Part shown: positions 32,705 to 43,187 of the stretch, in pieces
Numbering within the stretch: the first letter of the stretch is position 1
Layout: every line of letters begins with the position of its first letter
From: Polynucleobacter arcticus
Lineage (GTDB): Bacteria; Pseudomonadota; Gammaproteobacteria; Burkholderiales; Burkholderiaceae
Length of the DNA stretch: 64,000 nt
NCBI RefSeq assembly: GCF_013307205.1
Contig: NZ_CP028940.1
Span: forward strand, 975,702-1,039,701
Reading direction: 5' to 3'
Notes under the pieces: generated by a model
Databases searched by the model: none
What the model saw: only the letters and a program-made list of their open reading frames with translations
What the model was told of the DNA's origin: nothing
Position numbers and translations under genes: made by a program

Positions 32705-34831
32705 CTAGGCTAAGCCCCCATGACGAAGTAAAGCATCAATACTGGGTTCTCTGCCGCGGAAGGCTTTGAAAGATTCCGCAGCAGGGCGGCTACCGCCCAC
32801 CTCCAGAATTTCTTGTCTGTAGCGTGTACCTGTTTCAGTGTCCAATACACTGCCTGTCAGCTTAGCGGCTTCTTCAAACGCAGCATATGCATCGGCAGAG
32901 AGTACTTCTGCCCACTTGTAGCTGTAGTAACCAGCTGCGTAGCCACCAGCAAAGATATGGCTAAAGGAATTAATCCAGCGCGAGAGTGCTGGCTGCGGGA
33001 TGATGTTGTATTCGTTGGCGATGGCTCTAGAAGCATCTAATACGGCATGGCCCTTTGCGTTGCTTGCATCAAAGCGTGAATGTAAGCGCCAATCTGTTAA
33101 TGACATGATCACTTGACGAAGTGTACCCAAGCCATTTTGGAAATTCTTAGCAGCCAGCATTTTTTCAAATAAGGCTTTAGGTAAGGGTTCACCTGTTTGG
33201 GCATGTGCAGTCATTTTCTCTAGTACTTCCCATTCCCAGCAGAAGTTTTCCATAAACTGACTTGGTAATTCCACGGCATCCCATTCAACGCCATTAATTC
33301 CTGAGACACCTAAAGCACTTACTTGAGTGAGTAGGTGATGTAATCCATGCCCGCTCTCATGGAAGAGGGTGATGACATCATCATGAGTAATAGTAGGTTG
33401 GCGCATGACACCGTCAACCTTCACAGGCGATGCAAAGTTACACACTAAATATGCTACCGGTATCTGAATCTCTCCATTCGGTAATTCTCGACGACCACGA
33501 GCATCATCCATCCAGGCGCCGCCACGCTTACCAGGGCGGGCATAGGGATCTAGGTAGAAGTAGGCTCGTATGTTTCCAGATTGATCCTTAACAGCAAACG
33601 ATTGCACATCAGCATGCCAAATGGGTAAGTCAGCAGCTTCAATCTTGACAGCAAAGAGCGTTTGAATCACTTCGAATAAGCCATCCAATACTTTGGGTAA
33701 CGGGAAGTATTGCTTGAGCTCATTTTCAGAAAATGCATAACGCGTTTGCTTCAAGTGCTCAGAGGCAAAAGGTATATCCCAAGGCTCCAGCCCCTTTGCC
33801 AGCCCCAGCTCGGCCTTTGAAAACTCACAAAGAGCTTGCCAATCTTTCTGGGCAAATGGTTTTGACTTGTCAGCAAAGTTGGTAAGAAAGAGATCAACCT
33901 CATCTACGGTATTGGCCATCTTTGGTGCAAGGCTCAAGTCCGCGTAATTGGTAAAGCCCAGCATACGAGCCTCTTCATCTCGCAGTCGGAGCTGGTCAAG
34001 CATATTTTGGGTGTTATCCCAATCGAGATTGCCTATAGCATATTGCGGTGCTAGCTCAGAAGCGCGGGTGACATAAGCCTGATACATCAGCTTTCGCAGC
34101 GCTCTATTTTCTGAATACTGCATGACAGGGTAGTAGGAGGGAAAGTGCAGGGTAAATGCCCAGCCCTGAAGACTCTTTTGCGACGCAAGATCAGCAGCGG
34201 CAGCGATAGCATCCTCTGGTAGTCCTGCCAACTCAGTAGCATCTTGAATGACATGAACGAATCCATCTGTTGCATCTAATACGTGATCAGAAAAGGATTT
34301 GCCCAACAAAGCCTGTTCATCTTGAATCTCAGAAAACCTTGGTTTTTGAGAATCCGCAAGTTCTGCTCCACCTAGACGAAAATCTCTCAATGAGTTCTCA
34401 ATCACTTTTTTCTGTGCAGCATTCAGTTTAGAAAAGTCAGCGCTTTGACTAAGCTGCTTGAACTTTTGATAAAGCGCTAGATTTTGCCCTAAGCTTGAGA
34501 AGAAGGCAGTGACTTTGGGCATCATCTCACCATAGGCCGCACGAAGTTCAGGTGTATCCGCAACACTATTGAGATGAGAAATTACACCCCAGGATCTACC
34601 CAGACTTTCAGTAGCATCCTCCAGAGGCTCGACTAGATCATTCCAGCTTGCAGAGGTGGCAGTATCGACTGCATGATCTACAGCAAGCTGTGCTTGTTTT
34701 AGTAGATATTCAATTGCGGGTGCAATGTCACTGGGCTTTATTTCAGAGTAAGCAGCAATCCCTCTACCAAAGGAAATTAATGGATTTTTTTGCAGTTCAG
34801 CAGAAGGCTTTGGGGATGTGGAAATAATCAT
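32705..34831 (-). CDS. prlC: Oligopeptidase A (M3 family metallopeptidase)
   Basis: The 708-residue cytoplasmic zinc peptidase has HESGHGLHHLL (His491, Glu492, His495), the M3 zinc-binding helix, followed by GVEWDAVELPSQFMENFCWE with the third ligand Glu and FAGGYAAGYYSYKWAEVLSADAYA, the typical M3 substrate-binding loop with two Tyr. Length and the preceding FYLDPYARPGKRGGAWMDD fit oligopeptidase A (PrlC), which degrades short peptides including cleaved signal peptides. It is followed 54 bases upstream on the same strand by folD, so folD and prlC may be cotranscribed. Confidence 0.9.
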   Translation of the reverse strand: MIISTSPKPSAELQKNPLISFGRGIAAYSEIKPSDIAPAIEYLLKQAQLAVDHAVDTATSASWNDLVEPLEDATESLGRSWGVISHLNSVADTPELRAAYGEMMPKVTAFFSSLGQNLALYQKFKQLSQSADFSKLNAAQKKVIENSLRDFRLGGAELADSQKPRFSEIQDEQALLGKSFSDHVLDATDGFVHVIQDATELAGLPEDAIAAAADLASQKSLQGWAFTLHFPSYYPVMQYSENRALRKLMYQAYVTRASELAPQYAIGNLDWDNTQNMLDQLRLRDEEARMLGFTNYADLSLAPKMANTVDEVDLFLTNFADKSKPFAQKDWQALCEFSKAELGLAKGLEPWDIPFASEHLKQTRYAFSENELKQYFPLPKVLDGLFEVIQTLFAVKIEAADLPIWHADVQSFAVKDQSGNIRAYFYLDPYARPGKRGGAWMDDARGRRELPNGEIQIPVAYLVCNFASPVKVDGVMRQPTITHDDVITLFHESGHGLHHLLTQVSALGVSGINGVEWDAVELPSQFMENFCWEWEVLEKMTAHAQTGEPLPKALFEKMLAAKNFQNGLGTLRQVIMSLTDWRLHSRFDASNAKGHAVLDASRAIANEYNIIPQPALSRWINSFSHIFAGGYAAGYYSYKWAEVLSADAYAAFEEAAKLTGSVLDTETGTRYRQEILEVGGSRPAAESFKAFRGREPSIDALLRHGGLA

Positions 34832-34884
34832 CCCTCAAGCTTAACGGACTGTGAGATTTTTTGTTTAAAGCCCCAGCAATATCT

Positions 34885-35739
34885 TTAGTGTTTTGCTGCT
34901 TTTTCTGCTGCCTCAAGGGTATTCATGAGTAGCATGGTGATAGTCATAGGGCCCACACCACCGGGAACAGGCGTAATCCAGCCGGCAATGTATTTGGCGG
35001 TATCAAAGTCAACGTCACCACATAACTTGCCATCAGGTAGGCGATTAATGCCAACGTCGATCACTACTGCACCATTTTTTACCATGTCACCAGAGATCAT
35101 CTTTGGCTTGCCAGTAGCCACTACCAGAATATCTGCATCTTTAGTATGGTGCGCTAAGTCACGGGTCTTACTATTGCAGATGGTGACAGTGGCGCCAGCT
35201 TGAAGCAATAGCATCGCCATTGGCTTACCAACAATATTTGATGCGCCCACTATGACTGCACGTGCTCCACGAATGGGGTAATCAATACTCTCGAGGATCT
35301 TCATGCAACCATAAGGCGTACAGGGCTTGAATTCTGGTTGGCCTACCATTAAGGCACCAGCATTAGCCACATGAAAACCATCCACATCTTTTTCTGGAGA
35401 AATTGCTTCCAGTACGCGCTCAGCTGCAATATGTTCGGGCAGGGGCAGTTGCACTAGGATGCCATGGATTGTTGGATCGGCATTGAGCATGGCAATTCGA
35501 GCTAGCAATGCTTCTTCGCCAAGCTCTAAGGGGTAGCGCTCCAATACAGAATGAAAGCCGACATCCTCGCAAGCTTTGACTTTGTTTCGTACATACACCT
35601 GACTAGCAGGATTTTCCCCGACCACAATCACTGCTAGACCAGGCCTAACCCCTTTGGCTGTGACGATTGCGCCACGTGCGGCGATTTCAGTACGAATCTT
35701 TTTGGAGAGGGCGACACCATCAAGTAGCTGTGCAGGCAT
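34885..35739 (-). CDS. folD: Bifunctional methylenetetrahydrofolate dehydrogenase/cyclohydrolase FolD
   Basis: The 284-residue enzyme interconverts 5,10-methylene-, 5,10-methenyl- and 10-formyl-tetrahydrofolate with NADP. Catalytic-site signatures are [20 protein letters not shown] (Tyr and Lys), [37 protein letters not shown] (NADP-binding) and [20 protein letters not shown]. The protein is the usual size and has the standard two-domain layout. It provides one-carbon units for purines, thymidylate and formyl-Met. The gene runs towards prlC, with the FixJ-like regulator gene 39 bases upstream on the same strand. Confidence 0.95.
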   Translation of the reverse strand: MPAQLLDGVALSKKIRTEIAARGAIVTAKGVRPGLAVIVVGENPASQVYVRNKVKACEDVGFHSVLERYPLELGEEALLARIAMLNADPTIHGILVQLPLPEHIAAERVLEAISPEKDVDGFHVANAGALMVGQPEFKPCTPYGCMKILESIDYPIRGARAVIVGASNIVGKPMAMLLLQAGATVTICNSKTRDLAHHTKDADILVVATGKPKMISGDMVKNGAVVIDVGINRLPDGKLCGDVDFDTAKYIAGWITPVPGGVGPMTITMLLMNTLEAAEKAAKH

Positions 35740-35778
35740 AAGAGTTTAGTAAGCGTGTAGTAAGTATGTAATACGTAT

Positions 35779-36426
35779 TTAGTTAGGCTGCGGATCAGAA
35801 AGAGCCAAGCGTAGCAGATCAGCTACGGTATTGACGTTGAGCTTCTCCATGATGTTGGCGCGATGCGCCTCTACTGTTTTGATGGAGATGCCAAGATCAT
35901 CCGCAATCTGCTTATTCAAGCGTCCGGCCACGATGCGTTCGAGTACCTGACGTTCTCGACCTGTAAGCTTGCTTAAGAGGCTTTGGGTCACCTTGCGATT
36001 ACTAGCTTGCGAGTAATCAATACGGGCTTTTGCTAGCATACGATCCACTAAAACACAGAGATCATTTTCTTTAAAAGGCTTTTCAATGAAATCGACTGCA
36101 CCACGCTTCATGGTGGAGACTGCCATTGAGACATCGCCGTGACCAGTGATAAAGGCGACCGGCATCGGTAGGTTTTCACTAATCAAACGCTCTTGTAATT
36201 CGAGGCCAGACATGCCAGACATTCTGACGTCTAAGATAGCGCAGGAGATTGTCGACTTATCTGTACTTTGTAGGGACTGCAAGAATCGCTCGGCACTGGC
36301 ATGACAGCGCACAACATAGCCGTTGCTCTCTAGTAACCAAGTGAGGGAGTCGCGAACCGCCTCATCGTCATCTACAACATAAACCACTTCAGCTTGGCTG
36401 GGTTTGGCGGTAGCACTGATATTCAT
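35779..36426 (-). CDS. FixJ/NarL-type response regulator
   Basis: The 215-residue regulator has a receiver domain (acidic VVDDDEAV, phospho-acceptor Asp66 in AILDVRMSG, Lys116 in FIEKPF) and a C-terminal LuxR-type helix-turn-helix (LTGRERQVLERIVAGRLNKQIADDLGISIKTVEAHR). Start: an upstream-extended frame exists to 36522, but the ATG at 36426 has GAGAG six bases before it and matches the family N-terminus, so I use that. It lies 44 bases after the sensor kinase gene and is surely its partner. The most likely targets are the divergent pyruvate dehydrogenase operon and itself. Confidence 0.9.
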   Translation of the reverse strand: MNISATAKPSQAEVVYVVDDDEAVRDSLTWLLESNGYVVRCHASAERFLQSLQSTDKSTISCAILDVRMSGMSGLELQERLISENLPMPVAFITGHGDVSMAVSTMKRGAVDFIEKPFKENDLCVLVDRMLAKARIDYSQASNRKVTQSLLSKLTGRERQVLERIVAGRLNKQIADDLGISIKTVEAHRANIMEKLNVNTVADLLRLALSDPQPN

Positions 36427-36470
36427 ATTCGCTCTCACAGATAAATCAAAAAAATGCATCAATAAGCCAG

Positions 36471-38948
36471 TTACCCCAAAGAGCCCGGGGATTCTAAGGG
36501 CAATAGTATTGTAAAGGTGCAACCAGAAATCTTGGTATGTTCTGCGTCCATACGATTTTTTGCCATAAGGCGCCCTTGATGGGATTCAATGACGGACCGG
36601 CAGATATTCAAACCCATGCCCATTCCATCGTTTTTAGTGCTGAAAAAGGGCTCAAAAATGCGCTCAATGACAGATTCTGGGATTCCGCCGCCGTTATCAG
36701 TGACTTGAATGCGCAGCATCGCCGGGAAGGTGCTGGTATCAAGATCTGCTGATATCTGAACTGGAGGAGCTGTCCAGCGGGAGGAGAGGGGGTAAACCTC
36801 CCTTAGGCTATCAAGAGAGTTCTTTAGAAGATTGACCAAGACCTGCAGAATTAATACGGGGTCTAGGTCAACCTGAGGTAAATTTTGGGCAAGTTCCGTG
36901 CTGATGCTGAGTCGATGTCGATGAGCCTCAATTTCCACTAAACCAACGGCATCATGAATGATTTCACTGATGTCGCAGGATTTACGTTGCGGCTCACTAC
37001 GCTTTACAAAGCCCTTGATGCGTTGAATGATGGTTCCGGCACGATGCGCTTGATCAGAAGCTTTTTGTAGTGCGGGCAAAATATCTTTTTGTAAAACGGG
37101 ATCGAGCTGTCCTTGCAATCGTTTTACTACGCCCATGCAATAGTTGGAGATTGCAGCAAGAGGTTGGTTTAATTCGTGGGCTAATGAGGAGGCCATTTCA
37201 CCCATAGTAGTTAAGCGACTAGTAAATTGCATACGCTCTTCTTGTTGTCGAGCTAAATCATCCGCCTCGATACGTATCGTAATATCGGTTGCGATGAGCA
37301 GTTGTGCTAGGTGCCCATCCACCCAAGGGACAAAACGTCTGCGGACTTCATACCATTTTAAAGTTCCAGTAGCCTCATCAAGTAATTGAATTTCTTCTGA
37401 TTCAGACTCTTGATTTGCTGCATCAATCTGATGTTGGTGTATGTCACCACCAGCTAATTCGAAATGGCCCTTAGCAGTATTGCCAAAACGTTCCCGATAG
37501 AAGCGATTTGTAAATAGCAATTCTCCGGTCTGATCTGAGACTACTGAAACGGCTGCATCCAAACCTTCAAGCACAGTGACAAAGCGCTCCTGTGAGGCTG
37601 CCAATTCTTCACGAATCTTTTTTGGTTCTGAGATATCAATTAATGAGGTTACCCAGCCAGTCTGGAAACCCTTCTCATTAATTAAGGGTGCAATAAAGGT
37701 TCGTGTCTGAATGACTTGACCATTGCGGTGAATGATTGCACCCTCGATACCCACTTTTCCATCCTGATTTAGCTCTAAGGTTAGGGCTTTATCCATTTTT
37801 TCAGTAAGCTCACCTTTTTGCCCCTCTGGCCAAAAGGCAAAGGGAGGTTTCAGCCCGATGAGCTCCTCTGCTGACCAGCCCGTCATCTCGCAAAACGCAG
37901 GATTGACATAGGTAATCGCTTTCTTCATGTCGTGAGCACGAATTCCCACTGGGGTGGAGTTTTCCATCGCGCTTCGAAAATTCGTCTCTGCTCGAAGATT
38001 GGCCTCTGCCTCTTGCCTTACTTGCATTTGCTTTAATACTGACCAAAGGCTCCAAATCACAAATGCACTTAATCCCAAGACCACGCCAATGAGCATTCTG
38101 AAAGTCAAATTGGTAGCCGGTGGATAGGTATCAATTCTGAGAATGAGATTGGGGCTGAGTACACCAATATCTAGGCTAGTTTGGTTACTAAAGGCGCGTC
38201 TTGGCGTATTTTTATCAGAGGATATAGCGAGCAACTTTTCACCATCTGTCATGAGCGTAAACCGGTATTGCCCTTTGAGTTCTCCGGGGATCATTTCAAG
38301 CAGTCCCTGGGTTGTATACAGTATCGCCACCATACCTTTGACTTCACTTCCATAGAGCTGGGGGACGACCTGCCAAAATACATTGCGAATTTCTTTAGAG
38401 ACAAGCTCTTCGCTTGGAACTTCCAGCGAAACGAACTGACTAAAAGCCGGCCGATTGGTTGCAGCGCTGAGCTCAATCGTCTTACTTAGCGCCTGACTCA
38501 TTGCACCAGCATTCTCTTTTTTATAAAACCAATCTGTTTTTAAGTTGTTCGGTGGCACTTTCCACTGACGTTGACCTTCAGTATTGATCCAAATGAATTG
38601 CACAATTTCATGATTACTTTGCAGTAAATTTTCTGCCTCAATAACGATGTTGTCTTTTGATTTGCTGGACTCACCAGTACTGACATAGTCTCTCCCGATG
38701 GATTGCAGAACTTCGGTATTGTTTGCAAAACGTAGCTGAATGCGTTGTTTTGCAAAGGAGAGCTCTCTAAATAAGGCCGCCTCTTGCTGACTTTTTTCCT
38801 GAAGCTGAAGGGTGCCCATAATTACACCCATCACTACAGTGAATAGCACGATTGCTAGTAATGGGGTGTAGACAAGCTTAAAACCCCGTATCCGACGGGC
38901 CCACTTTACGGTTTTCAGTTGCGAGATAGCAAAAACGATTTTTTTCAT
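36471..38948 (-). CDS. Membrane PAS-domain sensor histidine kinase (FixL/DctB-like)
   Basis: The 825-residue kinase has an N-terminal membrane helix (about residues 20-45), a 235-residue periplasmic sensor region, a second helix (about 280-302), two PAS domains (first with TYVNPAFCEMTGWSAEELIG), a HisKA box with His591 in MGEMASSLAHELNQPLAAI, and an ATPase domain (NLLKNSLDS, DNGGGIPE, GMGMGLNI). The DctB-like periplasmic part suggests sensing of a small organic molecule. The ATG at 38948 with AAGGC upstream is preferred over a TTG at 38999. It is divergent from aceE, and this placement beside the pyruvate dehydrogenase operon suggests it monitors carbon status. Confidence 0.9.
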   Translation of the reverse strand: MKKIVFAISQLKTVKWARRIRGFKLVYTPLLAIVLFTVVMGVIMGTLQLQEKSQQEAALFRELSFAKQRIQLRFANNTEVLQSIGRDYVSTGESSKSKDNIVIEAENLLQSNHEIVQFIWINTEGQRQWKVPPNNLKTDWFYKKENAGAMSQALSKTIELSAATNRPAFSQFVSLEVPSEELVSKEIRNVFWQVVPQLYGSEVKGMVAILYTTQGLLEMIPGELKGQYRFTLMTDGEKLLAISSDKNTPRRAFSNQTSLDIGVLSPNLILRIDTYPPATNLTFRMLIGVVLGLSAFVIWSLWSVLKQMQVRQEAEANLRAETNFRSAMENSTPVGIRAHDMKKAITYVNPAFCEMTGWSAEELIGLKPPFAFWPEGQKGELTEKMDKALTLELNQDGKVGIEGAIIHRNGQVIQTRTFIAPLINEKGFQTGWVTSLIDISEPKKIREELAASQERFVTVLEGLDAAVSVVSDQTGELLFTNRFYRERFGNTAKGHFELAGGDIHQHQIDAANQESESEEIQLLDEATGTLKWYEVRRRFVPWVDGHLAQLLIATDITIRIEADDLARQQEERMQFTSRLTTMGEMASSLAHELNQPLAAISNYCMGVVKRLQGQLDPVLQKDILPALQKASDQAHRAGTIIQRIKGFVKRSEPQRKSCDISEIIHDAVGLVEIEAHRHRLSISTELAQNLPQVDLDPVLILQVLVNLLKNSLDSLREVYPLSSRWTAPPVQISADLDTSTFPAMLRIQVTDNGGGIPESVIERIFEPFFSTKNDGMGMGLNICRSVIESHQGRLMAKNRMDAEHTKISGCTFTILLPLESPGSLG

Positions 38949-39030
38949 GTAATTTGCCTTATTTTGCCTGATTGCTATCTTTATCTCACCCACTAACAAG
39001 CCCTGTGCCTGTTATTTGCGCTGCAACAAA

Positions 39031-39047
39031 TTCTCATATAGTGAGAA
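39031..39047. promoter_or_regulatory. Inverted repeat in the kinase / aceE divergent region
   Basis: TTCTCA-TATAG-TGAGAA is a perfect 6-bp inverted repeat with a 5-bp centre, about 45-60 bases upstream of a sigma-70-like pair (TTTACA at 39076-39081, 17 bases, AATATT at 39099-39104) in front of aceE. It is a candidate operator for the neighbouring response regulator or another dimeric factor. Confidence 0.35.
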
Positions 39048-39152
39048 AAGTTATCATTATGTGGAAAATTGCTTGTTTACACCCATAGACCTTCCTAGAA
39101 TATTGCCTATAGAGTGAATCGATAACACCAATGTAATTAACGGAGGCAGTTT

Positions 39153-41849
39153 ATGGCAGCAGTTCCAGATCAAATTTTGGGTAGCGCAGGAAAACAAGAT
39201 GCGGATCCAGGTGAAACTCAAGAGTGGTTACAGGCACTTGATGGTGTTATTCGCAATGAGGGTCCAGCAAGAGCTGCCTATCTTATCGACCAGCAGATTT
39301 CGCATGCACGAGTCAATGGTGTCAGTCAGCCATTCCATGCAGAGACACCCTATATCAACACGATTCCAGTGGAGCAGCAAGCACGCTTACCGGGTGACCA
39401 GAATGTAGAGCACCGCATTCGTTCATACACCCGTTGGAATGCGATGGCTATGGTCTTACGCGCCAATAAAGATACTAACGTTGGTGGACATATTTCTTCC
39501 TTCCAGTCGGCGGCTACTTTGTATGACGTTGGCTTTAATCATTTCTGGCATGCGCCATCTCCTGATCATGGCGGTGATCTCATATTTGTTCAAGGACATT
39601 CAGCGCCTGGTATTTATGCCCGCGCTTATATGTTGGGACGCTTATCCGATGAGCAACTAAATAATTTCCGTCAAGAAGTTGGCGGCAATGGTATTTCAAG
39701 CTACCCGCATCCTTGGTTGATGCCTGATTTCTGGCAGTTTCCAACCGTATCTATGGGTCTTGGGCCGATCATGGCGATTTACCAAGCTCGATTTATGCGC
39801 TATATGCAGGACCGTGGTTTTATCAAAGCCGAAGGTCGTAAGGTTTGGGCTTTCTTAGGTGATGGTGAAACTGACGAACCAGAATCACTAGGCGCAATCG
39901 GTATGGCTGGCCGTGAAAAATTAGATAACCTGATTTTTGTTGTGAACTGTAATTTGCAACGTCTTGATGGTCCCGTTCGTGGAAACGGCAAGATTATTCA
40001 AGAGCTTGAAAGTGAATTCCGTGGTTCAGGGTGGAACGTCATCAAAGTGGTTTGGGGTGGGCATTGGGATGCCTTATTTGCACGCGACAAGAAGGGCATC
40101 TTGATGCAACGTCTCGGCGAAATCGTCGATGGCGAGTATCAAACCATGAAAGCTAAAAGTGGCGCTTATGTTCGTGAGATTGTATTTAATACACCAGAGC
40201 TCAAAGCCTTAGTGAGCGATTGGAGTGATGATGAGATCTGGCAACTGAATCGTGGTGGTCATGATCCTCACAAAGTATTTGCATCCTTTTACTCAGCCGT
40301 TAACCACAAAGATCAACCTACCGTTATTTTGGCTCACACCATTAAAGGCTACGGCATGGGTAGTTCAGGTGAGGCAATGAATATTGCACACCAAGCCAAG
40401 AAAATGAATGCGGATGACGTTCGTCGTTTCCGCGACCGCTTTGAGATTCCTGTTAAGGATGATCAGTTAGATGAATTGCCTTTAGTAAAATTTGCTGATG
40501 GCAGTCCTGAGCTTGAGTACATGAAAGCTCGCCGTCAGGAGCTCGGTGGTTACTTGCCCCAACGTCGTATGAAAGCGGAAAGCCTCCCGGTTCCTGCTCT
40601 GGATGTATTTGGTCCGCTGTTAGAGGCTACAACTGAAGGCCGTGAAATTTCTACGACCATGGCCTTTGTTCGCATCCTGAATACGATTGTTCGCGACAAG
40701 GTGATCGGTAAACGTGTGGTGCCGATTGTTCCGGATGAGTCACGTACATTCGGTATGGAAGGTATGTTCCGCCAGTTAGGTATTTGGAGCCAGTTGGGTC
40801 AGCTGTACACGCCAGAAGATCATGATCAATTGATGTTCTACAAGGAAGACAAGACAGGCCAGATTTTGCAAGAGGGTATTAACGAAGCTGGCGGTATGTG
40901 CGATTGGATTGCTGCTGCAACTTCCTACTCTACTCATGGTGTACCGATGTTGCCTTTCTACATCTTCTATTCCATGTTTGGCTTCCAACGTATTGGTGAC
41001 TTGTGTTGGGCTGCCGGTGATATGCGTAGTCGCGGCTTCTTATTGGGTGGCACTGCAGGTAGAACTACATTGAACGGTGAAGGTCTTCAGCATGAAGATG
41101 GTCACAGTCAAGTATGGAGCTCTGCAATTCCAAACTGTATTAGTTATGACCCTTCGTTCTCATTTGAGGTGGCTGTAGTTATTCAGGATGGTATGCGTCG
41201 CATGCTCGCCGATCAAGAGGATGTCTACTACTACATCACTTTGATGAATGAAAACTATGCTCATCCAGCAATGCCAAAGGGCGCTGAGCAAGACATTATT
41301 AAAGGGATGTACAAACTGAAATCCGTTGGTGATGCGAATGCGAAATTGCGCGTACAACTTCTGGGTTCAGGCACCATCTTCCGAGAAGTAGTCGAGGCCG
41401 CTGAACTATTACACAAGGATTGGGGCGTAGCTTCGGATCTGTGGGGTTGTCCAAGCTTTACGGAGTTGGGCCGTGATTGGAATGCAGCTCACCGCAATAA
41501 TTTATTGAACCCAACTGTAGCGCCAGCTTTATCTCATGTAGAAAAATGCCTTAAAGACACTGTCGGTCCCATCATTGCTGCAACGGATTATGTGCGTTTA
41601 TTTGCCGAGCAAATTCGCCCAGCTATTCAACATATGGGTCGTCGCTTCGAGGTATTGGGCACGGATGGTTTTGGCCGTTCTGATACTCGTGAAAAATTAC
41701 GCGACTTCTTTGAAGTGGATCGTCGTTGGGTTGTCCTTACAGCATTACGCTCCTTAGTCGATGCAGGGCAGCTTGATCGTCAAAAGCTTGCTGAAGCAAT
41801 TCAGAAATACGAAATCGACACCACCAAACCCAATCCAATGACGGTTTGA
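39153..41849 (+). CDS. aceE: Pyruvate dehydrogenase E1 component (homodimeric)
   Basis: The 898-residue thiamine-diphosphate enzyme decarboxylates pyruvate and acetylates the E2 lipoyl group. Visible features are VWAFLGDGETDEPESLGA with the GDG of the cofactor motif, VNCNLQRLDGPVRGN completing it, HQAKKMN and HEDGHSQV, and the C-terminal transketolase-like region ending VDRRWVVLTAL. The length is that of the single-chain AceE type, not the split alpha/beta type. CGGAGG lies before the ATG. It is the first of three genes, 15 bases before aceF. Regulation by the adjacent sensor/response pair is likely but unproven. Confidence 0.97.
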   Translation: MAAVPDQILGSAGKQDADPGETQEWLQALDGVIRNEGPARAAYLIDQQISHARVNGVSQPFHAETPYINTIPVEQQARLPGDQNVEHRIRSYTRWNAMAMVLRANKDTNVGGHISSFQSAATLYDVGFNHFWHAPSPDHGGDLIFVQGHSAPGIYARAYMLGRLSDEQLNNFRQEVGGNGISSYPHPWLMPDFWQFPTVSMGLGPIMAIYQARFMRYMQDRGFIKAEGRKVWAFLGDGETDEPESLGAIGMAGREKLDNLIFVVNCNLQRLDGPVRGNGKIIQELESEFRGSGWNVIKVVWGGHWDALFARDKKGILMQRLGEIVDGEYQTMKAKSGAYVREIVFNTPELKALVSDWSDDEIWQLNRGGHDPHKVFASFYSAVNHKDQPTVILAHTIKGYGMGSSGEAMNIAHQAKKMNADDVRRFRDRFEIPVKDDQLDELPLVKFADGSPELEYMKARRQELGGYLPQRRMKAESLPVPALDVFGPLLEATTEGREISTTMAFVRILNTIVRDKVIGKRVVPIVPDESRTFGMEGMFRQLGIWSQLGQLYTPEDHDQLMFYKEDKTGQILQEGINEAGGMCDWIAAATSYSTHGVPMLPFYIFYSMFGFQRIGDLCWAAGDMRSRGFLLGGTAGRTTLNGEGLQHEDGHSQVWSSAIPNCISYDPSFSFEVAVVIQDGMRRMLADQEDVYYYITLMNENYAHPAMPKGAEQDIIKGMYKLKSVGDANAKLRVQLLGSGTIFREVVEAAELLHKDWGVASDLWGCPSFTELGRDWNAAHRNNLLNPTVAPALSHVEKCLKDTVGPIIAATDYVRLFAEQIRPAIQHMGRRFEVLGTDGFGRSDTREKLRDFFEVDRRWVVLTALRSLVDAGQLDRQKLAEAIQKYEIDTTKPNPMTV

Positions 41850-41864
41850 TAAGAGATAAATACT

Positions 41865-43178
41865 ATGAGCCAATTAATTGATATTAAAGTCCCGGATATT
41901 GGGGATTACTCAGGCGTACCAGTGATCGAAGTCTTGGTAAAAGTCGGTGATCTCATTGAGAAAGAGCAGTCTATTGTTGTCCTTGAGTCAGATAAGGCGA
42001 CTATGGATGTGCCATCATCACACTCCGGTGTGGTGAAAGAAGTCAAAGTCAAAGTAGGTGACTCTATTTCTGAAGGCGCTGTTGTTTTAGTTTTAGAGGA
42101 GAGTGGCGAGGCGGTTGCACCAGCTGCGGCGATAGTGCCTACTGTTCCCACAGTAGCGAAAGCTGAGCCAGTGTCAGCACCCGCACCAAAAGTTGAGCCG
42201 CCGATTGTGCGTGCCCCAACACCCGCTCCTGTTAGCGACACACCCGTAGTTGTAGACCCAACAGCAAGTCATGCTAGCCCCTCAGTGCGCAAGTTTGCCC
42301 GTGAGCTTGGAGTTGCCGTTCATCAGGTAACCGGTACAGGTCCAAAAGGAAGAATTACTCAAGAGGACGTACAGGCATTCATCAAGGCGGCCATGAGTGG
42401 CGGCGCTGTAAACAGTACTAACGCGACTGGCGGAAGCTTAGGTGGTCTGAATTTAATTCCTTGGCCTAAGGTTGATTTTTCTAAATTTGGTGAGACTGAG
42501 CGTCAGCCATTAAATCGGATCAAGAAACTTACCGCAGCGAACTTAGGACGTAACTGGGTCATGATTCCTGCGGTGACTTATCACGAAGATGCTGACATTA
42601 CGGATTTAGAGGCATTTAGAGTACTTACGAATAAAGAGAATGAAAAGCAGGGAATCAAAATTACCATGCTGGCTTTCCTGATGAAGGCTGCCGTTGCAGC
42701 GCTGAAGAAATATCCTGAGTTCAACAGCTCTCTTGATGGCGATGATTTGGTTTTGAAGAAGTATTTCAATATTGCTTTTGCTGCAGACACTCCTAATGGT
42801 TTAGTTGTGCCGGTGATTCGTGATGCTGATAAAAAAGGCATTTTTGAGCTTGCTCGCGAAACATCAGAGCTTGCCGCCTTAGCGCGTGATGGCAAATTAA
42901 AGCCAGATCAAATGCAGGGCGCTAGCTTCACTATTTCCTCATTGGGTGGTATCGGTGGCACCTATTTCTCGCCAATCGTCAATGCTCCTGAGGTGGCAAT
43001 TCTGGGAGTGAGCAAGGCTGCTATGAAACCCGTTTGGGATGGCAAGCAATTTGTTCCGCGCTTAATCTGTCCATTGTCATTAAGTGCCGACCATCGTGTC
43101 ATTGATGGTGCTTTAGCAACCCGTTTTAGTGTGTATATCGCTCAGCTCATGTCCGACTTCCGTCGTGCAGCGCTGTAA
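41865..43178 (+). CDS. aceF: Dihydrolipoyl acetyltransferase, pyruvate dehydrogenase E2
   Basis: The 437-residue E2 has one lipoyl domain (VVLESDKATMDVP, lipoyl Lys44), an Ala/Pro/Val-rich linker (about residues 78-125), a peripheral-subunit binding domain (SPSVRKFARELGVAVHQ), and a catalytic acetyltransferase domain with the active-site DHRVIDG near the end. It transfers the acetyl group to CoA in the cytoplasm. Enteric AceF has three lipoyl domains; one is the common betaproteobacterial form. The gene sits 15 bases after aceE and nine bases before lpdA. Confidence 0.97.
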   Translation: MSQLIDIKVPDIGDYSGVPVIEVLVKVGDLIEKEQSIVVLESDKATMDVPSSHSGVVKEVKVKVGDSISEGAVVLVLEESGEAVAPAAAIVPTVPTVAKAEPVSAPAPKVEPPIVRAPTPAPVSDTPVVVDPTASHASPSVRKFARELGVAVHQVTGTGPKGRITQEDVQAFIKAAMSGGAVNSTNATGGSLGGLNLIPWPKVDFSKFGETERQPLNRIKKLTAANLGRNWVMIPAVTYHEDADITDLEAFRVLTNKENEKQGIKITMLAFLMKAAVAALKKYPEFNSSLDGDDLVLKKYFNIAFAADTPNGLVVPVIRDADKKGIFELARETSELAALARDGKLKPDQMQGASFTISSLGGIGGTYFSPIVNAPEVAILGVSKAAMKPVWDGKQFVPRLICPLSLSADHRVIDGALATRFSVYIAQLMSDFRRAAL

Positions 43179-43187
43179 GGAAAAGAG

